This document shows, piece after piece, positions 21,228 to 32,230 of a stretch of DNA of 39,684 nucleotides. The notes below the pieces were generated by a model. The model did not search any database and had not been told where the DNA came from. It was given only the letters and a program-made list of their open reading frames with translations. The stretch is taken from contig NW_003106600.1 in assembly GCF_000003605.2 (NCBI RefSeq), positions 352,567-392,250 of the forward strand. Reading direction: 5' to 3'. Every line of letters starts with the position of its first letter. Position 1 is the first letter of the stretch. The position numbers and the translations under genes are program-made. Origin of the DNA: Saccoglossus kowalevskii (taxonomy: Eukaryota; Hemichordata; Enteropneusta; Harrimaniidae).

Positions 21228-21960
21228 CAGTGAGAGTGCCCCTTTTCCCAGGGTTTCAATGTTTCATTTTGTTCAAAATTAACAATAAAATATATATAAA
21301 AAAAAATAGTTGCACCAAATCTTTGGGTGGAAACTGTGAAATCTCGAGTTCCAATTAACCTAAAGCTGTTTAAATTTTATGGAGGTATTAGCCAACGTAG
21401 TCATTGATGGACATGATTTTGGTTTTTTTGCATGGCATTGCGAGAGACCTTGTATTTGCGAGACGCTATAGTGATATGTCAAGTAGGTCTGAACTTTAGA
21501 AACCCTCGGCAAATGATGACATTAACTTTGACATGCTTCAGGGACTCAAGGTTAACAACGTTATACTTGTTCATCATGTAGTAAATAGGCTGGGCATTGT
21601 AGTTATTTCCATTAAGACAAACCAAGAAACAAACGTGGAATGTGTAGATGATAAAATTTGACTCGTAGAGAGCACTCTTCGTGATATTATAGAAAGTGTA
21701 GATAGAATCGGAGGGGCTGTTGAATTGCTTGTAGGTTTTAACAATTGGAAGAAATACATAAGAATCTTGTTGATACAGATAGAGGAAATCATAACATATT
21801 GTGTCATAATGATAAATATAACTATATTAATAACTTATTTCCATCATGAAATGAAAATGCTTTATACCACTACCTACTTTCTTTCCTATTATAGTAGTTA
21901 TAACAACTAATCTTTATTGCTATTAATTTATCATATGTGTGACTGACCGTTGGCGTCTGC
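21228..21960. other. Intergenic, nothing recognised
   Basis: No supported gene or repeat. Confidence 0.45.
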
Positions 21961-21967
21961 ATCAACT

Positions 21968-22165
21968 TTTTACTTTTTTGACTTCTTCTTGAAAACTACA
22001 ACCCTGATTGCTTTGATACTTTGTGTATATGCACGTTGGGCAAACCTCTCTCAGATTTGTTCATTTCATGATGTTCCTTCAATTCACTAATATTTGTGTA
22101 ATTTTTGGTAAAAAGTTATATTTTTGACTTCTTGTTGAAAAGCGCAAGTCTGTTTGCTTTGATAT
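21968..22165. repeat. Diverged direct duplication, 146-bp period
   Basis: TTTTTGACTTCTTCTTGAAA near 21975 and TTTTTGACTTCTTGTTGAAA near 22121, each followed by a TTTGCTTTGATA-like block, are 146 bases apart. Two imperfect copies. Confidence 0.65.
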
Positions 22166-22167
22166 TA

Positions 22168-22376
22168 TAGTACTGAAAAATACTTTATTTTTAGCTTTGA
22201 ATTAATTTTCGCTGAAGCAATGATTCAGTGAAAATAAAATCCAGCGAATATACCTTTTTTCCTATATTTTACATTTAACTTATCAAAAATCAGTGAAAAT
22301 AAATTCCATACAAAACATCCAAAATGTCCTTTCAGCGAAAATTAATTCCAGCTAAAATAAGTATTTTATAGTGCAT
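22168..22376. mobile_element. Foldback MITE with GCGAAAATTAATTC ends
   Basis: Left arm (22168-22215) ends TTTGAATTAATTTTCGCTGA; right arm (22330-22376) starts TCAGCGAAAATTAATTCCAG and returns to AAATACTTATTTTAGC on the minus strand. Arms are about 45 bases with few differences. The interior holds two further CAGTGAAAATAAA-type units. Confidence 0.75.
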
Positions 22377-23157
22377 AAAGGTACATGTACTTAGTTCAAT
22401 ATCGAGATGTTCAACGTTGAGATACACTTATGTCAGTAAAATGAACAATCATCAAATGTGTATAGCAAATTATTAACCGGGATTAATAAGCATGGAAATG
22501 CCTAAAAAATGCTTTCACGTTAAACTTTGTAGAATCCCATGCGATGTTTTGACGCCACTGCGGTGCTATGACATTTGTATGTCCTGCTTTTACGTTCGAT
22601 TACGCGGGATCTCGCAGTGAACGGAAAATGAAAGTTACAAACTCTTGTCAGGGAAGACATGTATTTTTGGGAACCACTTCAGGAGAGCACAACGATTTGA
22701 AGTTATTCAAAATAACAATCAGTTTCACAAGTTATGCAATCTTATTTTAGTCAAGGAGTGGTGAAAACGCGGAACAAACTCTCAATTCCGGTTATTGAAG
22801 CTAGCATCACAGTAAATTTTCAATGCCAAATTAGATAAAATTTGGACAGATATGGGTGTTAATTATTGATAGGCTTATACCATTAAGAATTTAATATAAC
22901 CATAACTACGGTGGTACTGCCAAAATTTACAGTTGCATCTTATCTGCAGACGACATTGTAAGTCTGTTTGAAACTAAATTCGGATTTCAAAATTGTCTAG
23001 CTCATGAGTGTACACACGACGATGGAAGCAGTTAACACACAATAACCAATTAATATAATGATTTTCGGCGAAACTAATCGTCTATAATTTTCTGAGACAT
23101 AAATATAGCAAGGCACTTTATTTATTTGGGAATTAACTACCAAATTCAAGGAAGACA
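22377..23157. other. Intergenic, nothing recognised
   Basis: No supported gene. May contain older LINE sequence upstream of the recognisable part. Confidence 0.4.
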
Positions 23158-24025
23158 AAGATGGCGATAAATAAATCTAATCTACATTTAAAAACAATGA
23201 CGTCCCTCTTAGACCAATATTAGTACATTGTATACGGTAGTGATATTTGGGGAGATGAGAGTTCTTACAAATCTAACATAGAAGATGTTTATCTACACTT
23301 TTTACGATTCTTCATAGGCGTGAGAAAAATACTACCATAATGGGAATATATTGAGAACTGGCTCAATTTCCGATAGATGTGTTTATCTAAAGACAAATGA
23401 TTAAATACTATAACCGAGTAATGAACACATTAAACGAAGTTGTGGAGGGGGCAGGGTTAATGAATAAATTAAATAATAAATGGTATTGCTTAATAAATGA
23501 AACGCAATTAATTGATACAGATATATAATTACAAGCACTAAACAAGCAAAAAAGGTTGAAAAAACATTCATTCTTCGTTGGAACAAAGATATCACAAAAA
23601 ATAACCAGCTAGGGAATAACAATCTAAGAACATACAGTGAATTCAAGAGAATATTTGAAATGGAAAATTAACATTGCCTAACAAATATTGATATACAGTG
23701 GGCGACTGAGAATCAATTTCTGAAACAGGAGGCACAAACCGAAATTACCAAAAGAAAAAAAAAGAATCTGCAATCTTTGTTCAAAGAATGAAGTGGAAGA
23801 AGAATACTATTTAATCACATCGTGCCATTTTTACAGTGAACAAAGAAAAAATTACAAAATGTACTAGTATATGAAGAGACCGGAAAACAAATAAATAATT
23901 TCATAAATTTTTCAGAAGAGAACAAATTAATAATAAAAACATTGCAATTGGTCAAATTTATAAAACAACGAAAACAAAAACAACTTGAACATGAGACAGC
24001 AACATCTCTTGTCGGCATAGCATAA
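23158..24025 (+). pseudogene. Decayed 3' end of a LINE (non-LTR retrotransposon) ORF2
   Basis: The plus strand reads, across at least three frames and several stops, in the order expected of the region after the reverse transcriptase domain: VYGSDIWGDESS (from 23230), SNIEDVYLHFLRFFIGVRK, ELAQFPIDVFI (23355), RQMIKYYNRVMNT, LRTYSEFKRIFEMEN (to 23668), ICNLCSKNEVEEEYYLITSC (from 23766) and LQLVKFIKQRK up to a stop at 24025. The YGSEIWG block, the ELGRFP block and the CNLC zinc-knuckle-like block are familiar from invertebrate LINEs. Clearly non-functional. Family not assigned. Confidence 0.82.
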
Positions 24026-24479
24026 TCATCTTTTTATGTTTGTTTTTCTTACTGAATTAGGTAATTCAGTACTTGATCTATCATTCAATGTTTACTTTAC
24101 TACATACTACATGGGCGGTATTCATACTTCTATTGTCAGTATGATTCATTTATTTGAGTAATCAGTGACGCACATGAATAGTTTAAATTCATTAACAATC
24201 TACTTTACAACTCTTATTTGGACTTACATAGCGACCAGTCTAAATCGTTACAACTGGTCATTTGCATAACTATGGTTAACCGATGGTTGTCACAACACAT
24301 TCGCGACAACACGTTCATTGAGTTTGTAATGTAAATTTGAAATGAATGGCGGCAGTAAAACGACCACAAAGAGTTCTTTTCTGTTTGAGAACTATGCCTA
24401 TGTGAATTGGTGACAATAGGCGATGTGAAATGGGAACCAAAAAGGAGTTCGCCATAATTAAAGTATTGTCACGCAAATT
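24026..24479. other. Intergenic, upstream of tetraspanin
   Basis: No gene seen. CpG content rises towards 24480, consistent with approach to a promoter. Confidence 0.4.
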
Positions 24480-24633
24480 GCGTCTGAAGTAGGTGACTCG
24501 TCAACAACACGACCTGTTCGGATACGACGAGATAAGACACGTAGGGAAAGTGTTTGCTGTATTTTTCGTTTTACTGTCACTACCGCTTTGTCTGTAGCTG
24601 TTTGGGCCAGTTTTACGTCGGAATTTTCGTAAG
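24480..24633 (+). other. Probable 5' non-coding exon and promoter region of the tetraspanin
   Basis: A strong donor TAAG/GTGAGT sits at 24633/24634, downstream of a locally CpG-richer stretch (GATACGACGAG, ACACGTAGGG, TTTTACGTCGG). The start-codon exon has an acceptor (TTTTTTCAACAG, 26309) only 19 bases before its ATG, so a separate upstream non-coding exon is required. This is the best candidate. The transcription start is not visible and the left boundary is arbitrary. Confidence 0.35.
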
Positions 24634-25384
24634 GTGAGTATTTACAAGCAATATCGTTTTAACCGATTATACTGAAGATATAGAACGATGAAGCGAAAGT
24701 TGTGTTTACTTGCAAAGCGGCAGCATTCAATACTACGTTCCTATTATCGATATTTCTTTTCATTTAGTAATCTTCTATTTACCCATCACTGTACACCAAA
24801 TGCAGAACACATCGTTTTGCGCTGGTTGGAATAAGATTTGTAATTTTGAATGACGTCCATTTTTACAGTCCAGTTCACAGTATCTCCATGCTACTATGCA
24901 GGTGCATTCTTTCACGTTGCCAACTTGCACGTCACACTCCACGTTAGTATTGTAGATATAGGTCGCAATTTAACTAAAGACACTAGTCCCTTTTGATTTA
25001 ACTAAGGATATCAACACATCGCATATAATTATTTACGACACACCTACAAATTGTATCCTGTGCTTACACATAATGCTTATGCACCACGTTATTCATAAAT
25101 CCGATTTCTGGTTTGTAAGAAACGCATTTCAGTTACCAGGAAGATGGCACCGAAATATATTTATTAGTAATTTACAGTATACAAGTTTGGACGGGACGGC
25201 GTTTGTAGGCTCGTGGTTCGAGTAAATTATTACAACAAAAATACGACTAACGAAAAAAAATTACAAAAATATAAAGTTGTTTTCAATTTAGCGTTGTTGT
25301 AATTTAGTGGGTGGAATTGGATAGTAGAAACACGGGGGTTTGGATAATAGCAACACGGGGGTTTGACGTATACAAGTGACTATA

Positions 25385-25452
25385 CAACTACTAGTTTACA
25401 CATCAACTACTAGTTTACACATCAACTACTAGTACTAGTTTATACATCAACT
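25385..25452. repeat. 19-bp minisatellite, about 3.5 copies
   Basis: ACTACTAGTTTACACATCA repeated head to tail; the third copy has an inserted AGTACT. Confidence 0.85.
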
Positions 25453-25803
25453 GGCTTGTACGTAACAACTTAAACAAGTGGTATGGACTGGACGTAATAC
25501 ATGGATTGGACTCGACGCAACTAGTGAGTTGAATGGGATACGTTGTCGGGACACACCCTAAAACTTAACCGGCACCATACAATCATGTCTTGGTCATATT
25601 TCAAGTACTGATTATGACGCACATACTTCCAATTATCATAATCGTATAATCGGGGCAATTTGAGTGCAGTCTATATTACAAATGAACACAATGCGATGTA
25701 TACAGAGAAATTATGGCACTACTTGCACATACACGTGACACAGCCAATAGTCGACCATTCCGTCACCTTCTTTTATAATTTTAGTCGAAACTACGCGTTT
25801 AAC

Positions 25804-25878
25804 CCCCCCCCCCCCGCGCGGTGTGGAATATGTTAGTTTAAGGGGCCCCCCCGCGGTGTGGAATGTGTTAGTTTAACC
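25804..25878. repeat. C-run and 35-bp direct duplication
   Basis: A run of 13 C, then GCGGTGTGGAATATGTTAG at 25818 and GCGGTGTGGAATGTGTTAG at 25853, each preceded by C-rich sequence. Confidence 0.85.
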
Positions 25879-26318
25879 AGTCACAGTGTTTGAATACCTG
25901 AATACCATTTGTTATTTTGAACCGAATTAATTAAAATGGCTTTTAGATTTATTTTGGTACGCATGATTCAATATTAGCTTCAGCTTGTCACGTGTTTTCT
26001 TTTAGTTTTTTATTACATATAAAAAGTTGTCTATAATTTATACAGATATTGTAAAACTAATTAAATCAGTCTATTGATGTACAAGTTGTATTTACATAAT
26101 TTACATCAAATAGAATTAATCTAATTGAATTTGAAAGAATAAATTCGTAAAGCTCATGTTCCAGTATATAAATACACATAAGCCAAAGATTTTACTGAAT
26201 AGCCTTCCTAGGTATATGTTTAATTTTATGTAATCCAATATATCTATATTTATATATTTTAACATTTAAAGTTTATATTTCATAAACCGTCATTCTATTT
26301 TTTCAACAGATACTAGTG

Positions 26319-26326
26319 TGACGTCA
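26319..26326. promoter_or_regulatory. CRE-like palindrome TGACGTCA just before the ATG
   Basis: A perfect TGACGTCA octamer ends two bases before the tetraspanin ATG. It matches the CREB/ATF consensus, but its position inside the transcript makes chance likely. Confidence 0.2.
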
Positions 26327-26328
26327 TA

Positions 26329-26394
26329 ATGGGTGTAGAAGGCCGTACGAAATGTATCAAATATATGTTGTTTATTCTCAACTTTTTGTTTTGG
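26329..26394 (+). CDS. Tetraspanin coding exon 1
   Basis: ATG at 26329; encodes residues 1-22 (MGVEGRTKCIKY, then MLFILNFLFW), the start of membrane segment 1. Acceptor TTTCAACAG ends at 26309; donor GTAAGT. Confidence 0.93.
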
Positions 26395-29300
26395 GTAAGT
26401 AATGAGTCATGACTCTATTTGGCCTGAAGAACTGCAAAATAGATAATATGTGGATAATCACTGAATCGATCACACAAATAATCATGGTGTTTGTACGCCC
26501 TTATTAAAAATTTATTTTTTGATCAACGTAATTCGTAATTTTAATTCGTACCTTACTCAGTCGGGTTAGTTTGTATCGGACTCGGGTTAATTCGTACCCG
26601 ACTCGATTTAGTTCGTAGTTGACTTGGGTATGTTCATATCTCAACTATATTTTTCAATATGGAAGTTGACGTTTTGTTCATTTTGTTTCATTTGTTTTGC
26701 TTTGAAAAAATAATATATTCATGTCACGTTTTGTCGGCATGCATTTGGTCAAATAAATGCATTTATTGCTGACAGGAACAGGCGTCAAAATCAATAGTAT
26801 AGAAAATGTCTGATTTCAAATTGTATAAATGTCCGATTTCTACACTTCGAATGGAAATTAACTATTTGTTGCACACTTAACAATTAAATCAAGCGAGAAT
26901 TGATGGCATCTAAACAAAGTGTAAAAATGTTTTTAAAAAATGTTTTAGAAATCATGGAATGAGATGGCGATTTTTTAATGTCAAAAATCGGTAACTGTCT
27001 TCGAATAATGCAAACAAGATTTCTCCAATTATTGTAATGTATGTATTTGTTTCATATCCAGATATGCGGCGCTGCCATGGTTGGTTTAGGTGTATGGATC
27101 TTGATCGACTACGACTCGTTTACAATAGTAATGGACAATCCATTTTTGAACAGTGCCGTGTACTTACTGATTTGTGTAGGTGCCATCGTCACTATCATCG
27201 CATTCCTTGGATGTTGTGGAGCTGTACAGGAACATAAAGGATGCTTGACTGGGGTAAGATCAAACTTTTGTTTGAAGGCAAGCATTAAGTATCTGCTCTA
27301 CAACTTAAAGGGATAACAGGATCTTGTGGTGACATACTTGGCAGTATATATACACATGTGAACGAATGAGAGTACAGTCCAATCGGAAATTCTCATTCAA
27401 AGTAATACACGACTTGAGGGTTTTAATATCACGTGATATTGTTGTCGAAGTACGTCATACTCTCTACTGGCTCGTTCACAGACAGTTGTGTAATATTTAC
27501 TAAAATCGACGCTTTAAGTCACTATTGAATCGAATCGCTGAATGCACATTTCGGAAACAGAATTTGTAAATGATCCCCAAATCAAGTAAGGAATACCAAA
27601 ACGATGAGCTAAATGTCTTCTAGAAATTAACTATGTGTTGGCAATGTGATATAGAGGGATGTCAGTTGAAAATGTTTTACATACACATATACTTACACTC
27701 ATGTGTTCAATATAATTTCCATACCACCCAGACTGACTGACATTCGCTTTTGTGATAAACATGTACCTTATGAAATTCCCAAAAATCTATTGTTGGATAT
27801 AATGGATGGATGGACGCTGCCTTTACAATAAATATGTTTTGTACGTTTATATTAACCCACCATCGGAATTTGGTGACCTTGATTCGGGAGTATTGAATAG
27901 CATTTCGTCCGAACGGGGACTATGTCATCATCCATCACCATGGTTTTGAACTAAGTGTCTTCTTAGCACGATCTGTGTCTTAACCATGTTTTTTTAATCA
28001 TACAGTATACCATGATGCTGTTGTTGATGTTGTTAGGTGAGTTCGCAATAGTTGGACTTGTATATTACTTCGGTTCCGACAAAGTGGAAGCAGTTATCGT
28101 GGACGCAGCCAATGCAACGTTTGTCGAATATGGAAATAAGCTTTACATTACGGACTCATGGGATACTGTTCAAGTCCTGGTAAGTGAGAGGCGCCCTCAG
28201 TCAATTAGAATATTTGAACTCTTGTTTTTATTGGACTATTTCTTTATGCCCACTTCGATTACTCGTTCTGAGATCCGGATGTTGTGGTTGTGAATTTGCT
28301 TGTAATGTAATAATTAAAGGGTGGTGGTCGTCGTGTCGCGTCCTGTTCGATATGGGGCTCAACGCGTGTAAAATACATTGTTTACATGAAATTCGAACAA
28401 GCGCTGTGCGACGACCGCCGCCCTTTAATTTCTCAAGTACTAGTCAAAAATTGTAACGAGCGCCCTCTGTGGCCATCATGTATATTTATGGTTTCTTTAA
28501 TATACTGACGCACGACGGTGGTCGCACGGGTTGTCTTTGATATGGGACTCATAGCGACGTACACAACGCGTGTAAAATACAGTGTTAATATGAAATTCGA
28601 ACACGCGCTGTACGACGACCGCCGCAATGTGTATGTAAAATATTATAAAGACACACACAGTTGTGTCGTTATTGTGTAAGACAAATCATTCAACATTATA
28701 ATGTTGATATTTTCGTTTTATTTAGTCTGGGTGCTGTGGTCTTTATGGTTACAATGATTATGAATACACGGCATGGGCGGACACACATACTGAAGAATTC
28801 CCTGATAGTTGCTGCACGGTTGAAAGTATTGAAACTGGCACGTACGTGAACACTACGATATGCCACGAGAAAAACTCTGAATACTTTTATGCGGAGGTGA
28901 GTTAAATAATTATAATGATAACATAAATAAACCATTCTTTTAAGTCGCGACTCTGATGACGATGTCTTCTGTGACTTGAATTGGTCCACAGTATCGGTAT
29001 TGTTTTAATCATATTTTTCACTGATCACTTTTTAAAAATATGTTTCTTTTATTCAAATAACTTCACATGGTTGTCTCTTTTTGAATGACATTGTCTCCAT
29101 ACGCACACGTCTTGTTGACGTCACAGAATTGCTTGAGGGCGTGGCAATATTCTAGTTCGTTAACCGAAACATATTCCTAAAAAGTCGTTTATTTGTCTGG
29201 TCACCTTATGGCAATCAAGTCCATGTCATTGACAATTATATTACTAATAGATGGACACATCTGTTACTTCATGTTGCAACCAGTAAATGTCACGAACAAT

Positions 29301-30007
29301 CACACAAATTCAAATGTAGTTGACCATACCTGCATGTATTATGGTAGACAGCTTCTCGTTGAATATAAAAAGAAATATTATTTTATATCGTAACTCACTA
29401 AATTAAATCCAAATCCAACATTAAGATTCATCTAAATAACAATATAATGATTTTCAGTCGTGTCACTAAGCAATATTGTCACGATTTGAAGAAATACTTT
29501 CGTCACAGAAATCAATGCAAAGCATTAGTTATTCTTGTTTTCCCCAAAAAATGTTACATCGTGACGGAGAAACCATGAAAACATTTTTCAATTTGTACTG
29601 TCAGTGTTATGCATGTTATCGAACTGTTTGTACTACTTCGCTCATGCACTAGAGGAAACGTTCTCAAAATCTACATTGCGCATGAATAATTAAACAATTT
29701 ACATATTTTCACTATTTTCTAGGGCTGTGTGACGTACCTAAAGGCATTCATCAAAGATAACATATACAACGTTGGTGGCGCTGTCATCGGCATAGCCGTT
29801 CTCCAGGTAATCACTTTAGTACATTCATACATACACAATTTTCCGAACAAACTGACGACACGCGAAAAATAAATTCGCTATACAAAATAACACTAAGTCA
29901 TAATGGATTGAAAATTTACGTGATTAATAAATGTTAATTTTTCTTATTTTTAGTTGCTTGGACTTATCTGCGGGACCTGGTTATGCTGTGCTGTGAAGAA
30001 AGACTGA
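26329..30007 (+). CDS. Tetraspanin, complete (6 coding exons, 246 aa)
   Basis: Joined: 26329-26394, 27062-27253, 28006-28179, 28726-28896, 29723-29806, 29954-30007. Every intron is GT/AG and phase 0. Membrane segments lie at about residues 12-37, 54-76, 87-108 and 217-242. Tetraspanin hallmarks: short N-terminus with a juxtamembrane Cys9; GCCGAVQEHKGCL after segment 2 (72-84); large extracellular loop about 109-216 with CCG (147-149), PDSCC (170-174), Cys190 and EGC (201-203), giving six loop cysteines; two N-glycosylation sites (N122-A-T and N186-T-T); and a C-terminal LCCAVKKD with likely palmitoylated Cys pair and a very short tail. Tetraspanins organise membrane microdomains by binding integrins and other partners; the specific partner cannot be read here. 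The start is chosen because it is the only ATG that puts the first segment in place (MGVEGRTKCIKY). Subfamily (CD9/CD151-like or other) is not resolved. Confidence 0.95.
26395..27061 (+). other. Tetraspanin intron with TTCGTACCCGACTCGG repeats
   Basis: Between 26545 and 26633 about four degenerate units of the form TTCGTAYCKGACTCGGGTTAG occur, an old minisatellite of 19-26 base period. Rest AT-rich. Confidence 0.65.
27062..27253 (+). CDS. Tetraspanin coding exon 2
   Basis: Residues 23-86: rest of segment 1 (ICGAAMVGLGVWILID), small loop, segment 2, and the GCCGAVQEHKGCLTG intracellular loop. Acceptor CATATCCAG, donor GTAAGA. Confidence 0.95.
27254..28005 (+). other. Tetraspanin intron
   Basis: Holds a perfect 16-base palindrome AATATCACGTGATATT at 27425-27440, centred on an E-box. 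Otherwise nothing recognised. Confidence 0.6.
28006..28179 (+). CDS. Tetraspanin coding exon 3
   Basis: Residues 87-144: segment 3 (YTMMLLLMLLGEFAIVGLVY) and the first part of the large loop, including the N-A-T glycosylation site and ending SWDTVQVL. Donor GTAAGT. Confidence 0.94.
28314..28428. mobile_element. TTAA-flanked hairpin element in tetraspanin intron, copy 1
   Basis: Left end TTAAAGGGTGGTGGTCGTCG, right end on the minus strand TTAAAGGGCGGCGGTCGTCG; 115 bases in all, TTAA at both ends. The interior contains AACGCGTGTAAAATACA and ATGAAATTCGAACA. Confidence 0.78.
28505..28625. mobile_element. Second copy of the hairpin element
   Basis: Shares GGTGGTCG, GATATGGG, ACGCGTGTAAAATACA, ATGAAATTCGAACA and GCGCTGTRCGACGACCGCCG with the 28314 element in the same order and orientation. 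It lacks the clean TTAA ends. Confidence 0.75.
28726..28896 (+). CDS. Tetraspanin coding exon 4
   Basis: Residues 145-201: core of the large loop with SGCCGLYGYNDYEYTAW, FPDSCC and VNTTIC. Acceptor TTATTTAG, donor GTGAGT. Confidence 0.95.
28897..29722 (+). other. Tetraspanin intron
   Basis: 826 bases, AT-rich, with one TGACGTCA at about 29118. No gene or clear repeat seen. Confidence 0.55.
29723..29806 (+). CDS. Tetraspanin coding exon 5
   Basis: Residues 202-229: GCVTYLKAFIKDNIYN (last loop cysteine), then the start of segment 4. Acceptor TTTTCTAG, donor GTAATC. Confidence 0.94.
29954..30007 (+). CDS. Tetraspanin coding exon 6 (terminal)
   Basis: Residues 230-246 (LLGLICGTWLCCAVKKD) and TGA at 30005-30007. 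Acceptor ATTTTTAG. Confidence 0.94.
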   Translation: MLGLICGTWLCCAVKKD

Positions 30008-30420
30008 CCTTTGACCTTGAACCGACTGTCATTACAATAACGCGTAGACCAGAACTTTCTACGCAACAACTACTTTATGTAAATTAGATAACGTTCTGTT
30101 ATATTGAGACCATTTTCCAACTGTACGCTCCTTGAACTAAATTTCTTTCATATCAAATAATGTTATTGCGATTTATTCACCCAGTTACTCTGTGGATTTC
30201 GGTCATAGAAGTGTGCCCCAAATGTATACAAGTATTAGTATGTGGATAGTAAGTCTCGGACTAACTCGGATCCTGCCGATCCTGCCTCTGATCGAGGTAA
30301 CGCGCCCTCTACCGGGCACTGTGAGCTCGAATGGGACAGCTCGAGTTATGACCATTTTTTTTATTTTTCCATTTTTTTTTATACAATATTAAGTATTAGA
30401 TATTTTGAACAGATATTAAA
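30008..30420 (+). other. Probable 3' UTR of tetraspanin
   Basis: No canonical AATAAA in the first 400 bases. The variant signal ATTAAA occurs at 30415-30420 after an AT-rich stretch and is the first plausible poly(A) signal. Confidence 0.35.
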
Positions 30421-32162
30421 TGATATATATTTCTAAATCAGAACAAAACGTGGCACACGAATGTAAAGGACATTGTTTTTACGCAAACAACTTTGTTCAC
30501 GTGCATGAAAGTTGTTCACTAATGACAACAGAAAGCATTCACTTTAAGACGATAAGCATTTTTTTTATATCCGCAGTAATTATTTCAACCCTTGTTTGTT
30601 GTGGTTAAATCTTTGAACATGCAACGCAATCAAGTCAGTGAGTTCATAACTATCCCTTCTTGTGTGTAAATCATGATAATGAAATGTCTTCCTTCGCTAA
30701 GATAAGGTTGAATGATTGACTGTTAATGTGTACGCGTCACATTCGTAGCCATGACAATTAGTATGTTACGCATTTTGTAATACTAGTATGAAAGTTCTCA
30801 GTTGTTTCATTATCGTTGTTGTTACTTTTTACGTGTAATTTACAAAAGTATATTTTATATAAGGATATCAATTAAAACAATACTTCGTTTTGTATCTTTT
30901 TAAACAGTTGAATACGATATGTGTTTACTCTCAGGTCCACAGAAAGATTGCCAGGTGTACAGCTCGAGAGATATTTCATCCATCATGCCATATGCAGGTG
31001 CAAAACTGTTGCCATGGCGATATATTCTTTACACAAACGAATGATTCCCCATATACTAGTAATTAATATAATGGCGATGACAAACCTGTGATAGTGTAAA
31101 CAGAAAAAAAGTAAATATGTGGTTTCACGTTGGAAAATAAGGCATACTTCAGGCTAAATTTCGTGTGTGAACACGAAGCTAAATATTTAGGCTGATTCTG
31201 AGGCCTAAATAAGTCATGCCTGGGAAGGGGTCATAATCAATTCTCGCCAAGTGCCGGATTACGTAATCGCCACTCATTTTGACTAAATATGCAAATTAGG
31301 TTCATGGCCTTTGTTGCGCAGTCTCAAAAAGTTTCACTTTCGCACCAATGATGGCTATGAGAAAAGTCACTTGGGCTGCCGAGGAAACAAAATTATTGAT
31401 CATTATATGGAAGGAAGACCAAATTCAACACCGACCTTTTCAGAAGACTGTTTGTCAGGAATATTGGATGGTTTACTCCGGTTCTGCGTGCGTTTCACAA
31501 CAAGGCTGAGTGGCCTGGTGAGTATCCTGAACGCATGCGCAGTGAATAGTTTTCAGCCTCCGTGGCTTTATACAAAATAGAGATAATGTTATATAACAAT
31601 GGTGGTGAATTCGAGAAGTGGTTGTGTGATTGATACATTACAATTGAAAGCCAGTGATGACGTATGTACGCTGGGTCAGCAGATTATTACCAATAGCCGA
31701 ATATTTGTGTCAAATTCTTAATAATCAAAATATTTGATATTTATCATAAAAACGTTTACTTCCAAATTCCTGTCATATTTGTTTTCTTGCGGCTAACAAA
31801 TACAAATATATAGAAATTTTGAAAGGAAATTCTATCAATCTTTATCAAATAAATAACAAGAAAGAAATATAAATCCGAAATTGTTGTCATGGAAATAACG
31901 ACATTACAACACTCCCGCCGCATTAAATGTCGGATCTGAAAATAACCAAAATGCATACAATATATATGTATTTTTTTTGTATAACGAATTCTTTGCAATA
32001 GTTACACGCCATCTGTGGCACTTAAAATGCATTAAGTCAGTATTTTTGTTGGATGTTGTTATGTGTTCAATGGTGTTCACATTTTGGTTGCAGACACTTT
32101 GGTCATCCTATTGAGTACTAGTACATAACATTTTCAAAAAACATTGTTTTGCCACTTTACAG
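30421..32162. other. Intergenic, nothing supported
   Basis: Includes an open stretch at 31311-31580 (plus) without splice context or recognisable motif, and a near-palindromic area around AAATATTTAG (31180). Nothing claimed. Confidence 0.4.
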
Positions 32163-32230
32163 TTATGCAGAGTTGCCATGATTGGTTTGATTGTGTGGGT
32201 GTTGGTTTAGACTCAGACTACTAGTTCTAA
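32163..32230 (+). pseudogene. Decayed copy of tetraspanin membrane-segment-1 exon
   Basis: Directly after an acceptor-like CCACTTTACAG the sequence reads LCRVAMIGLIVWVLV then a stop, against ICGAAMVGLGVWILI at the start of tetraspanin coding exon 2. About three quarters of the first 44 bases match by eye (TTGCCATGATTGGTTTGATT against CTGCCATGGTTGGTTTAGGT). Similarity fades after about 32215 and no further exons were found, so this is a relic of a second tetraspanin copy. Confidence 0.6.

Larger units (their letters stand above)
24634..26309 (+). other. Probable first intron of the tetraspanin (5' UTR)
   Basis: Contains three short tandem duplications: ACACGGGGGTTTGGA-type (25331-25364), ACTACTAGTTTACACATCA (25385-25452), and a C-run plus GCGGTGTGGAATRTGTTAG twice 35 bases apart (25804-25878). 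No coding signal. Confidence 0.4.

Noticed and set aside
25200..25235. GGTTCGAGT, considered as a tRNA T-arm
   Set aside because: No matching acceptor stem, D-arm or anticodon arm upstream; no tRNA was found anywhere in the window.
31311..31580. 89-codon plus-strand open frame downstream of the tetraspanin
   Set aside because: No splice context, start context or motif; not similar to any tetraspanin exon.
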